64,000 nt of DNA from Sporosarcina luteola (GCF_023715585.1 NZ_JAMBOK010000002.1:372001-436000); one strand, 5' to 3'. Positions 51,730 to 60,381 are shown, counted from the first letter of the stretch. Translations and numbers: made by a program. The notes: generated from the letters alone by a model not told the origin.

Positions 51730-53818
51730 AACGGAGTACAGACTCGAGAATTTAACTTGTGCAAACTGTGCAATGAAATTCGAAAACAATGTGAATAGCA
51801 TCCCTTCCGTTTCGGAAGCGACAGTTAACTTTGGCGCGTCAAAGCTCTCGTTCACAGGTGATGCGACGATGGAAGAGCTTCAGGCGGCTGGGGCATTCGA
51901 TGGCATTCAAGTCGTGCCTTTGACGAAAAGGAATACGGAGCCAAAAATTCCGTTTTATAAAAGGAAAGAAAATATCGTGACATTCCTGTCTCTGTTGTTC
52001 GTCATTGCGGGGATGTATTTCACCTATCGGGACATCCCGCATCCTACTGCAGCAACGAGCCTTTTTGCAGCCGCCATCCTGATTGGCGGGACGGGTATGT
52101 TCATCACAGGCATCAAGAACCTTGTACGACTTGATTTCGACATGAAGACGTTGATGACGATTGCGATTATCGGAGCGGCAATCATCGGAGAGTGGCAGGA
52201 AGCGGCGGTCGTTGTCTTTTTATTCGCAGTGAGTGAAGCGCTTGAAGCATACTCCATGAATAAAGCGCGTCAATCGATCCGTCAGCTTATGGATATCGCC
52301 CCTGCGTCCGCAATCGTGAAACGGGACGGAAGCATGATGGAGCTGCCGACGGAGGATATCCAAGTCGGCGATATCCTTGTCGTGAAGCCGGGGCAGAAAA
52401 TTGCAATGGACGGCATCGTTAAGAGCGGGCAATCGACTGTCAATCAGGCGGCGATCACGGGGGAATCGGTCCCTGTATTGAAGCAGCAGGATGACGAAGT
52501 ATTTGCGGGAACGTTGAATGAAGAAGGCGCGCTCGAAGTGACTGTTACGAAGCTTGTTGGTGACACTACGATCGCTAAAATCATCCACCTTGTTGAGGAT
52601 GCTCAAGCAGAGAAGGCGCCGTCTCAAAAATTCGTCGATCGATTTGCAAAATATTACACGCCGATCATTATCGGCATTGCGATTTTAGTCGCCATCGTCC
52701 CACCTCTATTAGGAGGGGAGTGGCATACTTGGATTTACCAAGGGTTGGCGGTGCTAGTTGTCGGCTGTCCTTGTGCACTTGTCGTATCTACGCCTGTCGC
52801 CATTGTGACGGCGATCGGGAATGCCGCCCGCCAAGGCGTCCTCATTAAAGGAGGCGTTTATCTTGAAGAGATGGGGCGTATTACTGCGGTCGCCTTCGAC
52901 AAGACGGGAACGTTGACAAAGGGATATCCTGAAGTGACGGATTTTATCGCCATAGACGGGGAGAAACAAAATATCCTGCGGGCAGTAGCAGCGGTCGAAT
53001 CGATGTCCCAGCATCCGCTGGCTCGCTCAATCGCCGACTATGCGAAGGAGCAAGGCGCAGGCGGGGCGGACATCCGGAACTTCCAGTCGGTTACAGGGAA
53101 AGGGGCCTTCGGGGAAGTGGATGGGGTCCTTGTTCACGTTGGGAGCATGAAGTGGGCGTCTGAGCTTGCAGAACTCCCTGCGGAAATGAAAAAACGCGCG
53201 GAGAGCTTGCAGGAGGAAGGGAAATCCGTCATGGCGGTTCTCTTTGATCATGAATTCCAGGCGTTGATCGCCGTGACGGATCCATTACGGGAGGAAAGCG
53301 CTGATGTCCTCCATCAATTGAAAGGGGTCGGCATCATGCATACAGTCATGTTGACGGGTGACGATGAGCGGACAGCCGAAGCGATTGCGAAACTGGCTGG
53401 TGTGACGGATGTCCGTGCAGGACTCATGCCTGAAGACAAATTGACTGCCGTAAAAGGATTGATCGGTCAATACGGGCGGGTCGCAATGGTCGGTGACGGC
53501 ATCAATGACGCCCCGGCGTTAGCCGCTTCCTCAATCGGGATTGCCATGGGGGGAGCCGGCACGGACGCGGCTCTTGAGACGGCGGACATCGCCTTAATGG
53601 CGGATGATCTCCGACAATTGCCGTATACAATGAAATTAAGCCGAAAAACGTTGCAGATTATTAAAGAAAATATTATGTTTGCAGTAGGTTTAAAAATTGT
53701 AGCGCTGCTTTTGATCATCCCAGGATGGTTGACTTTATGGATTGCAATCTTCGCGGATATGGGTGCGACGTTGCTTGTTGTGCTGAATTCATTGAGATTG
53801 ATGCGGATCCATAAGTAA
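51719..53818 (+). CDS. cadA: Cd2+/Zn2+/Pb2+-exporting P1B-type ATPase
   Basis: 699-residue heavy-metal translocating ATPase. One N-terminal HMA domain has CANC (Cys14, Cys17). Membrane motif CPC lies near 350-352 (GCPCALVVS), phosphorylation site DKTGTLTKG near 394, phosphatase TGES, and GDGINDAP near 593. Eight helices are expected. The CPC motif and CadC partner point to divalent soft metals (Cd, Zn, Pb) and not copper. Frame open from 51710; ATG 51719 with GGGGAGG nine bases upstream is chosen. Length normal for CadA. Confidence 0.95.
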   Translation: MSTKTEYRLENLTCANCAMKFENNVNSIPSVSEATVNFGASKLSFTGDATMEELQAAGAFDGIQVVPLTKRNTEPKIPFYKRKENIVTFLSLLFVIAGMYFTYRDIPHPTAATSLFAAAILIGGTGMFITGIKNLVRLDFDMKTLMTIAIIGAAIIGEWQEAAVVVFLFAVSEALEAYSMNKARQSIRQLMDIAPASAIVKRDGSMMELPTEDIQVGDILVVKPGQKIAMDGIVKSGQSTVNQAAITGESVPVLKQQDDEVFAGTLNEEGALEVTVTKLVGDTTIAKIIHLVEDAQAEKAPSQKFVDRFAKYYTPIIIGIAILVAIVPPLLGGEWHTWIYQGLAVLVVGCPCALVVSTPVAIVTAIGNAARQGVLIKGGVYLEEMGRITAVAFDKTGTLTKGYPEVTDFIAIDGEKQNILRAVAAVESMSQHPLARSIADYAKEQGAGGADIRNFQSVTGKGAFGEVDGVLVHVGSMKWASELAELPAEMKKRAESLQEEGKSVMAVLFDHEFQALIAVTDPLREESADVLHQLKGVGIMHTVMLTGDDERTAEAIAKLAGVTDVRAGLMPEDKLTAVKGLIGQYGRVAMVGDGINDAPALAASSIGIAMGGAGTDAALETADIALMADDLRQLPYTMKLSRKTLQIIKENIMFAVGLKIVALLLIIPGWLTLWIAIFADMGATLLVVLNSLRLMRIHK

Positions 53819-53846
53819 GGACGCAGCCCGAACGGGGGGAATTGGA

Positions 53847-54953
53847 ATGAAATTGCGGGAATGGACGATGGAGGAACAGGAACAGCTCATCCATTTTTTG
53901 ACGACGAATACGTGGCCGTTCCACGGAAATGCGCATCCGGAACGCGAACTGATCGAAAAGACGATTGAAGACGGCGGGTATGAATCGGATGAAGTGAAGA
54001 CGTTCTGGGTGCAAAATGAGGAAGATGACATCGTAGGAATCGTGAAGATCCATGATTTGCAGGATGAAATCCCGTTGTTCGATCTCCGGATTGCGGACCG
54101 TTACAGAGGATTCGGATACGGACCGAAAGCGCTGCGCCTCATTACAGAGTTCGTCTTCGGCATGCCGGAAGAGAAGATTCGACTTGAAGGCCATACGCGA
54201 CAAGATAACTTGGCGATGCGGAAGACATTCGAGCGTGCAGGGTTTGTAAAGGAAGCACACTTGCGGAAAGCGTGGTTCTCGCCAAAAGAGAATTCCTATT
54301 ATGACGCTGTCACCTACGGAATGACACGGGAAGACTTTTTGGCAGGAACGACGACGCCCGTCATGTGGGAAGATGCAGGCATCGGTGAAAAACCGAAAAA
54401 ACGTATTCCGAATTTCCCGGCCGAATTCGAGTCGGAGAGGCTCATTATTCGCATGCCTGAAGTGGAAGACGCTCTTGATGTGTGGAATGCAATGCGGAAT
54501 TCGCAGCCAGCCTTAAAGGAATGGATGCCATTTGCGCAAAAGGCGCCTGAGCTGCATTCGACAGAGGAGAATCTGCGGCAGGCGATTGCCGATTTCATTA
54601 CACGGAAAGACTTGCGGCTCCATATGTTCTCGAAAGAGACGGGGGAATTCGTCGGGTCGACGGGACTTCACCGCATCGACTGGACAGTTCCAAAATTTGA
54701 AATCGGGTATTGGCTGGATACGAAATTCGAAGGGCGAGGCCTTATGACCGAGGCGGTTGAACGATTGACGCGCTTTGCATTCGAAGATCTGCACGCCCGC
54801 AGAGTGGAAATCAGATGTGATGAGGAAAATGTGAAAAGCCGTTCTGTAGCTGAACGGGCAGGATTTGAGCTGGAAGGTACATTGAGATGCGATTCCCTTT
54901 CAGCTAATGGCGAGCAATTGCGGAATACATGCATCTACGGAAAAGTAAAATAA
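53847..54953 (+). CDS. Tandem double GNAT acetyltransferase
   Basis: 368-residue protein with two GNAT folds. Domain 1 (about 1-160) has the acetyl-CoA motif RYRGFGYGPKAL and GHTRQDNLAMRKTFERAGF; domain 2 (about 190-368), of RimJ/RimL type, has KFEGRGLMTEAVERL and CDEENVKSRSVAERAGFELEG. Each has a plausible R/Q-x-x-G-x-G/A loop, so both may be active. Substrate unknown. Starts 28 bases after cadA with GGGGGGAATTGG as ribosome binding site; a shared terminator with the convergent small gene follows. Confidence 0.85.
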   Translation: MKLREWTMEEQEQLIHFLTTNTWPFHGNAHPERELIEKTIEDGGYESDEVKTFWVQNEEDDIVGIVKIHDLQDEIPLFDLRIADRYRGFGYGPKALRLITEFVFGMPEEKIRLEGHTRQDNLAMRKTFERAGFVKEAHLRKAWFSPKENSYYDAVTYGMTREDFLAGTTTPVMWEDAGIGEKPKKRIPNFPAEFESERLIIRMPEVEDALDVWNAMRNSQPALKEWMPFAQKAPELHSTEENLRQAIADFITRKDLRLHMFSKETGEFVGSTGLHRIDWTVPKFEIGYWLDTKFEGRGLMTEAVERLTRFAFEDLHARRVEIRCDEENVKSRSVAERAGFELEGTLRCDSLSANGEQLRNTCIYGKVK

Positions 54954-54984
54954 GAAAGGGTGCCACTTTGGCACCCTTTCTTTA
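54954..54984. terminator. Bidirectional terminator between convergent genes
   Basis: Perfect stem GAAAGGGTGCC / GGCACCCTTTC with a five-base loop, T tail on the plus strand and T-rich on the minus strand. Confidence 0.93.
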
Positions 54985-54994
54985 CCCTACTACA

Positions 54995-55150
54995 CTAAAC
55001 TGATCGTCGGCCGGTCAATAACTGGATGACGAATATGATTCCTGCGATGACTAACAGAAGGTGGATAAGTCCGCCTCCAACCTTCATGACAAATCCGAGT
55101 AGCCAGAAGGCGATTAGTGCTACGATAATAATCCAAAGTATTTTACCCAT
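54995..55150 (-). CDS. Small two-helix membrane protein, Lmo0937 family
   Basis: 51-residue membrane protein with two helices (about 4-20 and 26-43) separated by a Gly-rich turn (MKVGGGLIH), matching the short Lmo0937 family of Firmicutes. Function unknown; related genes are stress induced. ATG 55150 follows a good GAAGGAGTG site; the open frame further upstream is not used. A SigmaB-like promoter (GTTTAC, 14 bases, GGGTAA) lies about 33-58 bases upstream. Confidence 0.82.
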   Translation of the reverse strand: MGKILWIIIVALIAFWLLGFVMKVGGGLIHLLLVIAGIIFVIQLLTGRRSV

Positions 55151-55182
55151 TTTTTTCACTCCTTCGAAGTGGTATAGTGAAT

Positions 55183-55208
55183 TTACCCGTAAGTTGGATT
55201 TTGTAAAC
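55183..55208 (-). promoter_or_regulatory. Candidate SigmaB promoter of the Lmo0937-like gene
   Basis: On the minus strand GTTTAC (55208-55203), 14-base spacer, GGGTAA (55188-55183). Close to the SigmaB consensus. Confidence 0.75.
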
Positions 55209-55268
55209 TGTCTTATGAATGATTTATCATTAAATGGGCAGGGAATGTACATACTGGAGGTGGAACGA

Positions 55269-55679
55269 TTGGCAACACCAAGTATGGAAGATTATATTGA
55301 ACAGATTTATATGCAGCTCGAGGCGAGGGGAGAGGCCCGCGTCTCCGATGTGGCGGAAGCACTTTCGGTATTGCCTTCTTCTGTAACAAAAATGGCGCAG
55401 CGTCTCGACCGGGAAGGATATGTCATCTATGAGCGGTATAGAGGGCTGGAGCTGACAGAAAAAGGATTGACATTCGGAAAGAAGCTCGTCAGGCGACATG
55501 AACTTCTTGAACAGTTTCTCCGAATCATCGGCGTCGAAGAGAAGAACATCTATCAGGATGTTGAAGGAATCGAGCACCACTTGAGCTGGAATGCGATGGA
55601 CCGGATTACGGACCTGGTGGAAGCGATGAAAGAGGACGACGGGTTCGTGCAAAGACTGAAGGAACGGCAAAGCTTCTAA
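55269..55679 (+). CDS. mntR: Manganese-responsive transcriptional regulator MntR
   Basis: 136-residue DtxR-family repressor of manganese uptake. The sequence aligns end to end with Bacillus Mnt[15 protein letters not shown] at the N-terminus, HTH near 22-45 ([23 protein letters not shown]), and [14 protein letters not shown]. Metal ligands Asp8, Glu11, a His in RRHELLEQF, and Glu and His residues in EGIEHHLSW are all present. TTG 55269 is chosen: GGAGGTGG is six bases upstream and homologues start at this residue. No manganese transporter is in the window, so its targets lie elsewhere. Confidence 0.95.
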   Translation: MATPSMEDYIEQIYMQLEARGEARVSDVAEALSVLPSSVTKMAQRLDREGYVIYERYRGLELTEKGLTFGKKLVRRHELLEQFLRIIGVEEKNIYQDVEGIEHHLSWNAMDRITDLVEAMKEDDGFVQRLKERQSF

Positions 55680-55698
55680 ATGGAAGAGGAGATATGAA

Positions 55699-56559
55699 AT
55701 GACTGAACATAAACCGGGTTTTATTGCCCAACTAACCGTAATTGGCCAGGAAGGATCTAGATGGGTGCTGGATGGCGGAGACGAGCAGGAGATCATGATT
55801 AATGCCTCGGAATTCGAATCCCCGATTGAAGAGGGGGACGATGTCGAAGTCTTCCTATATATGAACAGACGTGGAGAATTGACGGCGACGGCTAACATTC
55901 CGAAGATGACGTGCGAGTCGTTCGGTTGGGGACGGGTCATCCGTATTGATGATAAGGAAGGCGCTTATGTAGATATCGGCTCTTCCTTCGAAGTGCTCGT
56001 GAATAAAGCGGACTTGCCTAGAGTGAAGGCGTTATGGCCAAAGACGGACGATGAGCTGTTCATGACACTGCGCACCGATCTCGGTGGCAATATTTTCGGA
56101 CGCCTTGCAACGGAGGAAAGGGTGCTGGAATTGATTGAGGATGCACCTGATACGACTTTCAATAAGAATTTAAAAGCAAGGGCATACCGTCTATTGCCGG
56201 TTGGATCGTTCTTTTTAAGCATTCCGGAAACATACAGGATATTCGTCCATAATACGGAGCGGGAGCATGAGCCGCGTCTAGGTGAGGAAGTCGATATCCG
56301 GGTCATCGATGTACGCGATGACGGTACGCTGAACGGCTCGTTGCTGCCAAGGAAAGAGGAGCGGCTCGGCGATGATGCAGAGACTGTTTACCGCTACCTT
56401 ACCGATGTAGGCGGCAAAATGCCGTTTTCGGATAAATCGACTCCGGATGAGATCAGCGAGATGTTCGGAATGAGCAAAGGTTCATTCAAACGGGCGCTCG
56501 GCAAGCTTATGAAGGAAGGGAAAGTTACGCAAAGTGAAGGCTGGACGACTTTGAAATGA
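55699..56559 (+). CDS. cvfB: S1 RNA-binding domain protein CvfB
   Basis: 286-residue protein matching CvfB (YitL): three S1-like OB folds in series (about 8-65, 70-130 and 150-215) and a C-terminal winged helix (FGMSKGSFKRALGKLMKEGKV). Known in Staphylococcus as a regulator of virulence gene expression through RNA binding. Nineteen bases after mntR with GGAAGAGGAGAT before the ATG, so it is probably co-transcribed with it. RNA targets are unknown here. Confidence 0.92.
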   Translation: MTEHKPGFIAQLTVIGQEGSRWVLDGGDEQEIMINASEFESPIEEGDDVEVFLYMNRRGELTATANIPKMTCESFGWGRVIRIDDKEGAYVDIGSSFEVLVNKADLPRVKALWPKTDDELFMTLRTDLGGNIFGRLATEERVLELIEDAPDTTFNKNLKARAYRLLPVGSFFLSIPETYRIFVHNTEREHEPRLGEEVDIRVIDVRDDGTLNGSLLPRKEERLGDDAETVYRYLTDVGGKMPFSDKSTPDEISEMFGMSKGSFKRALGKLMKEGKVTQSEGWTTLK

Positions 56560-56617
56560 GAACTGGAACCTTTTTCAATGCACTTCGTACTACTTCATAG
56601 TACAGGAGGGAAAGCTT

Positions 56618-57505
56618 ATGAAGAGAATCTTGATGGCGGCGAGCGTATTGCTGCTAGTAGTTGGGGGCTTGCTGCCGGCGTATGCGAAAGCCGATACGGC
56701 CATTGACGAAAAACTAGGTGTGCCCATTGTTGTATTGGGTGCGAACTTGACAGACGCAGAGAAGGAAAGCGTTAAGAAAAGCTTGAAAGTCGAAGAGACT
56801 GCCGAAGTTGAAGAGATTACGGTCGCTGGAAATGATCTTGTGAAATATATTAAAGACGGAAATAGCCAGGCGAGAATGTATTCATCTGCCAAAATAACAA
56901 GGCAGGATGCAGGGAAAGGCCTCGTCATTATGATTGTCACGCCTGACAATATTACGCAAGTGACGAACGAGATGTATGCGACAGCGATGCTGACTGCCGG
57001 CATCGAAGACGCAATCGTCGAAGTGGCGGCGCCGAAGCCGGTGACGGGGCATTCCGCATTAGTCGGAATCTATAAGGCGTATGAAGTGTCCGGGGAAACT
57101 CTCGACACCGAGCGGACGGATGTCGCAAATGACGAGTTGAATTTGGCGACGAAGTTTGCGAAGGACTCCGGCATTGATCAGGACAAAGTGGCTGAACTCC
57201 TAACGGAAATCAAAAAGTCGATTGCCGAGAACAAGCCTGCGACGAAAGAAGAAGTCGAGAAAATTGTAAATGACCAATTGAAGAAGCTGAACATCGAGCT
57301 GAGCGAAGCTGATCGGCAGTTGCTGATTGACTTGATGGACCGGATCCGGAATTTGGACATCGACTTTGGAAAGCTCTCGGAGCAATTATCCGACATGGCG
57401 ACGACCATCAAAGAAAAGTTCGGCGATATCGATCCTGGTTTTTGGGAAAAGGTGCAGCAGTTCTTTGCGGATCTTTTTGAATCGATCAAGTCATGGTTCA
57501 AGTGA
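56618..57505 (+). CDS. DUF1002 secreted protein, YpuA-like
   Basis: 295-residue secreted protein with an N-terminal signal peptide (about 1-26, cleavage likely after AKA). The mature part is a DUF1002 domain (LGVPIVVLGANLTDAEKESV, ARMYSSAKITRQDAGKGL, MYATAMLTAGIEDA) followed by a long helical C-terminal part ending in SIKSWFK. Bacillus YpuA is similar and of unknown function, suspected at the cell envelope. ACAGGAGGGAAAGC precedes the ATG. Confidence 0.88.
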   Translation: MKRILMAASVLLLVVGGLLPAYAKADTAIDEKLGVPIVVLGANLTDAEKESVKKSLKVEETAEVEEITVAGNDLVKYIKDGNSQARMYSSAKITRQDAGKGLVIMIVTPDNITQVTNEMYATAMLTAGIEDAIVEVAAPKPVTGHSALVGIYKAYEVSGETLDTERTDVANDELNLATKFAKDSGIDQDKVAELLTEIKKSIAENKPATKEEVEKIVNDQLKKLNIELSEADRQLLIDLMDRIRNLDIDFGKLSEQLSDMATTIKEKFGDIDPGFWEKVQQFFADLFESIKSWFK

Positions 57506-57550
57506 TACGTGCGTGCGCTATGATAGAATATTGGAAAAGGAGATGATCAC

Positions 57551-57832
57551 ATGGAATTTGAATTAGTTGAGCTTGGTGGAGACGCATTCGCGTTCCGGCA
57601 CGAAAAGGACGGAAAAATGCTGGCTGAAATCACATGGACACTTCTTGCTGATGTAATGGTCATGGATCACACGTATGTATCTCAAGAATTGCGTGGCGGA
57701 GGCGTTGCCAAGCAACTGCTCGACCGTGCCGCGGAGTATGCCCGTGAAAAGGGATATAAAATGGAAGCGGTATGCTCGTATGTTGTCACTGCGTTCAATC
57801 GATACAAAGAGTATGACGACGTAAAAGCATAA
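57551..57832 (+). CDS. Small GNAT-like N-acetyltransferase (YjdJ type)
   Basis: 93-residue minimal acetyltransferase of the PF14542 type, with the CoA loop ELRGGGVAKQLLDRAAEYAREKG near 49-71 and a C-terminal VCSYVVTAFNRYKEY motif carrying the conserved Cys. Substrate unknown; family members may acetylate small molecules or proteins. AAAAGGAGATGATCAC precedes the ATG. Own terminator. Confidence 0.88.
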   Translation: MEFELVELGGDAFAFRHEKDGKMLAEITWTLLADVMVMDHTYVSQELRGGGVAKQLLDRAAEYAREKGYKMEAVCSYVVTAFNRYKEYDDVKA

Positions 57833-57850
57833 GAAGGTAAACATACAAAA

Positions 57851-57888
57851 AAGGCAATCCTCCAATATGCTTAAAGGATTGCCTTTTA
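57851..57888 (+). terminator. Rho-independent terminator
   Basis: Stem AAGGCAATCC / GGATTGCCTT, followed by a short T tail. Confidence 0.9.
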
Positions 57889-57905
57889 GTTATTTCTATT
57901 TGAGA

Positions 57906-58013
57906 TTACAATCCCCATGCAGTTGTGACGAAATATACGATGCCTGTAAGTACAGACGCGCCTGCGACCGTGTAAAACATGTCCGTCGAAGTGAACAGTA
58001 GATTTTTCCCCAT
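57906..58013 (-). CDS. Small membrane protein, 35 residues
   Basis: A 35-codon reading frame: MGKNLLFTSTDMFYTVAG, then a hydrophobic stretch ASVLTGIVYFVTTAWGL. A strong AAAGGAGAGG ribosome binding site six to seven bases before the ATG supports translation, and a SigmaB-like promoter (58064-58089) lies 51 bases upstream. One membrane helix. No family recognised. A convergent neighbour and its terminator lie downstream. Confidence 0.65.
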   Translation of the reverse strand: MGKNLLFTSTDMFYTVAGASVLTGIVYFVTTAWGL

Positions 58014-58063
58014 ATTTCATCCTCTCCTTTCGTATAGTGAAGGATATCTTTCATAGAGATATA

Positions 58064-58089
58064 CTACCCGGGATAGGGTATTCCAAAAC
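58064..58089 (-). promoter_or_regulatory. Candidate SigmaB promoter of the 35-residue protein gene
   Basis: On the minus strand GTTTTG (58089-58084), 14-base spacer, GGGTAG (58069-58064). Confidence 0.6.
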
Positions 58090-58188
58090 TTGCCTTCTGA
58101 AAAGAAATAGATGAGTAACGAATCCTATTGTTTTACTAATCGTATACTTGTTATGATAGAAAATATGCAAGAGGAAAGGGTGCTTTAC

Positions 58189-58662
58189 TTGAACCGCACA
58201 GCAGAAAAAGTTTTATCAATTATTGCTGTCATTATGACAGCGATTGGAGTTATTGTCGGTTTTATTGCAATTGCTATTTTTAATCTCGTGAAAAACGATC
58301 CGGCAGCCATGAGGGATATTGAAATGGAAATGATGGCCGATCCTGCAATGACGCAGGCCGAAATGGATGCCATTTACGGAGCTTTTAGTGTCATGGGCGG
58401 ACTCATCTGGTTTCTCCTCATCGCAATGATCATCAGCGTCGTTTTGAATATTATCGGTATCGTCAACATCTGGAAAGACAAAAATGCTAAGCTTGCAGGA
58501 ATACTGTTCATTATTGCCGGATTGTTAGGCGGTATATTATCATTGCCTTCCATTCTGCTCTATGTCGCTGCAATTCTCTGCTTTACGAAAAAGCCGCCAT
58601 TGCAGGATGAACTTCAATTTGCAGATCAATCCTATAACAGCGATGGAATGAGGCCGCTGTAA
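58189..58662 (+). CDS. DUF4064-like membrane protein
   Basis: 157-residue membrane protein with about four helices: one near 8-30, then an acidic, methionine-rich extracellular loop (about 35-60), and three in the C-terminal half. Resembles DUF4064 proteins of Firmicutes, unknown function. TTG 58189 is preferred: GAGGAAAGGG lies eight bases before it and it gives a typical N-terminus (NRTAEKVLSIIAV). The open frame extends to 58111 but without a ribosome binding site. Confidence 0.78.
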   Translation: MNRTAEKVLSIIAVIMTAIGVIVGFIAIAIFNLVKNDPAAMRDIEMEMMADPAMTQAEMDAIYGAFSVMGGLIWFLLIAMIISVVLNIIGIVNIWKDKNAKLAGILFIIAGLLGGILSLPSILLYVAAILCFTKKPPLQDELQFADQSYNSDGMRPL

Positions 58663-58668
58663 AATAAA

Positions 58669-58703
58669 AAGACGCTTTCCCTTGACGGGGAAGCGTCTTT
58701 TTA
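58669..58703. terminator. Bidirectional terminator
   Basis: Stem AAGACGCTT / AAGCGTCTT extended by TCCC/GGGG, flanked by A and T runs; shared by two converging genes. Confidence 0.9.
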
Positions 58704-58705
58704 GC

Positions 58706-59206
58706 TTAATAGGCGTACACTGTTTCGTGAATATAATAAACGTATTGTGCTGTTTCAACAGGGTAGCCTTCAAAGTATTCTTCGAAGACCTCTAGCAATT
58801 CAAATCCTTGTTTTTCATAAAAAGCGCGTCCTGCCGTATTCCGGCTATCAACGTAAACGAAAAGTTGTTTGGCGTTGCCGAGCATGCTGACCGTATAGTC
58901 TAACAGTTTTTTGCCGTAGCCTGAATGCTGATGGGACGGTAAAATATACATGGCCGTCAATTCCGAGTCGCCATCTTCGTCTTCTCTTGTGAAATTAAGG
59001 AAGCCGATCGGATTTCCTTTTTCACATTCAGCGACAAGCATATGGGTTTTTTCCATCCGCTTGATCATCATTGCATTGGAATAGGAGCGGTCGATAAATG
59101 CTGTCTGAATGCTTTCAGGAATGATCCCCGCATATGTATCATTCCACGTGATGTGGGCAATTTGTTGAATATAGCCAATATCATCGGCAGTCATTGGTCT
59201 AATCAT
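58706..59206 (-). CDS. GNAT family N-acetyltransferase
   Basis: 166-residue acetyltransferase of the GNAT fold. The start IRPMTADDIGYIQQIA is typical; acetyl-CoA binding loop HQHSGYGKKLLDYT near 103-116 and the DSRNTAGRAFYEKQGFELLE motif near 131-150 are clear. Similar to PaiA/YkkB-like enzymes; substrate unknown. ATG 59206 has GGAGGTGACTGCGAC before it, better than the upstream in-frame start at 59242. Confidence 0.88.
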   Translation of the reverse strand: MIRPMTADDIGYIQQIAHITWNDTYAGIIPESIQTAFIDRSYSNAMMIKRMEKTHMLVAECEKGNPIGFLNFTREDEDGDSELTAMYILPSHQHSGYGKKLLDYTVSMLGNAKQLFVYVDSRNTAGRAFYEKQGFELLEVFEEYFEGYPVETAQYVYYIHETVYAY

Positions 59207-59418
59207 GTCGCAGTCACCTCCGGGAAACCTTTTTTTTATCATAACAAAAAATGGGACAATAAACTACGCTTGTCATCATAATGAAATATAAAAATGTAAA
59301 TTATCTAAAAAATGAGTGAAATCCAAGAACAATCAACTGAATTATTTGATATGAATTGGACGATATGAGATGCTACTAGTGACGTCTCGGTTTGGAATGT
59401 CATCTCCGATGGATCGGA

Positions 59419-59443
59419 GTTTTCGAATTCGAGAAGAGGGTAT
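59419..59443 (+). promoter_or_regulatory. Candidate SigmaB promoter of the YtxH-like gene
   Basis: GTTTTC (59419-59424), 13-base spacer, GGGTAT (59438-59443). The -10 element is a perfect SigmaB match. Confidence 0.75.
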
Positions 59444-59488
59444 ACTCAAGTATAAGACGATTTTTAAATCAATGGAGGAATGATAGCT

Positions 59489-59833
59489 ATGGCACGTAAA
59501 AACGGAAATGGACTACTTCTTGCCACTTTGGCTGCAGGCGCGTACGCATATTTCAGCAAAAAAGAAAACCGTGATAAAGCGATGGTTGCGGTGAACAATA
59601 TGAAAACAAAGGTCGATTCCTTTATACAATCACAAAAACTGAATCGTTCCGATGAGACGAAAACCGGTCATTCGGATCCATATGACTTGCAGGACAACAA
59701 AATGGTAAGTGAAGGCGCACAAACCAGCGTTCATTACTACAATCAAGAAGTAGAGGATAAATCCGAGGAATCAAAAACGGATGGTCTTTACAGTAAAAAA
59801 GAAGATCCGAGCCAAGCTCCCCAAAACAAATAA
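59489..59833 (+). CDS. Hypothetical YtxH-like stress protein
   Basis: 114-residue protein. A weak N-terminal hydrophobic segment (GLLLATLAAGAYAYF) is followed by SKKENRDKA and a long hydrophilic, Asp/Glu/Lys/Ser-rich tail, probably disordered. This resembles small YtxH-like stress proteins, but homology is uncertain. ATG 59489 follows GGAGGAATGATAG; the ATG at 59480 overlaps the ribosome binding site. The upstream SigmaB-like promoter suggests stress induction. Confidence 0.7.
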   Translation: MARKNGNGLLLATLAAGAYAYFSKKENRDKAMVAVNNMKTKVDSFIQSQKLNRSDETKTGHSDPYDLQDNKMVSEGAQTSVHYYNQEVEDKSEESKTDGLYSKKEDPSQAPQNK

Positions 59834-59839
59834 TCAACC

Positions 59840-59866
59840 CGCTTCCGTAATGGAGGCGTTTTTTTA
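59840..59866 (+). terminator. Rho-independent terminator
   Basis: Stem CGCTTCC / GGAGGCG with a five-base loop and seven T. Confidence 0.85.
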
Positions 59867-60030
59867 TGTTTCCACTACAAGCAACAGATTCCTACTAAAT
59901 ATCTTTAATTCGCTAACAAGGCCGTGAATCCATTAAAGGATTTACGGCCTTGTTGTTGAATACTTTTATAACAGTGCGTGTTAGTTGAAGAGTATTGTTT
60001 AACAATGCATGAAAATGGAGGGAGGTATTT

Positions 60031-60381
60031 ATGCGGTTAGTATCTATTATACTTATTTTTCTTTTGATTCCTTCAATTTTAGCGAGCTGTCAAACAAGTC
60101 CAGGTCAAAATTACGGAGGAGTTTTAAGTAAGAAACAGGTCTTGAAACTAGATCCTGATGCAGATATCTTTGAGTTTAAGGATGCGGTTTATAAAACAGG
60201 CGTAACTTGGATCGAAGAAGAAGAGTTAACAAAGGAGATGCAAGTAGGGGAAATAACTGAAGGAATGGCAAATAAATTACCTAACGGAGCTAAGATTTAT
60301 GCGCCAAAAGAAAGAAAGGATATTTTGATTGTTGAGTATGGCGGAAAAGAAAAAAGATATTTACTCCAAGTTGGTGAATAA
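60031..60381 (+). CDS. Hypothetical lipoprotein
   Basis: 116-residue predicted lipoprotein: N-terminal hydrophobic segment and lipobox LASC with Cys20. The mature part contains alternating acidic and beta-rich stretches; no family recognised. Strong GGAGGGAGG ribosome binding site. The AT content of this gene and its surroundings is somewhat higher than that of neighbouring genes, hinting at different origin, but this was judged by eye only. Confidence 0.7.
   Translation: MRLVSIILIFLLIPSILASCQTSPGQNYGGVLSKKQVLKLDPDADIFEFKDAVYKTGVTWIEEEELTKEMQVGEITEGMANKLPNGAKIYAPKERKDILIVEYGGKEKRYLLQVGE

Noticed and set aside
60031..60381. Horizontally acquired island around the AT-rich lipoprotein gene
   Set aside because: Only one small gene is affected and no integrase, repeat or boundary is visible.
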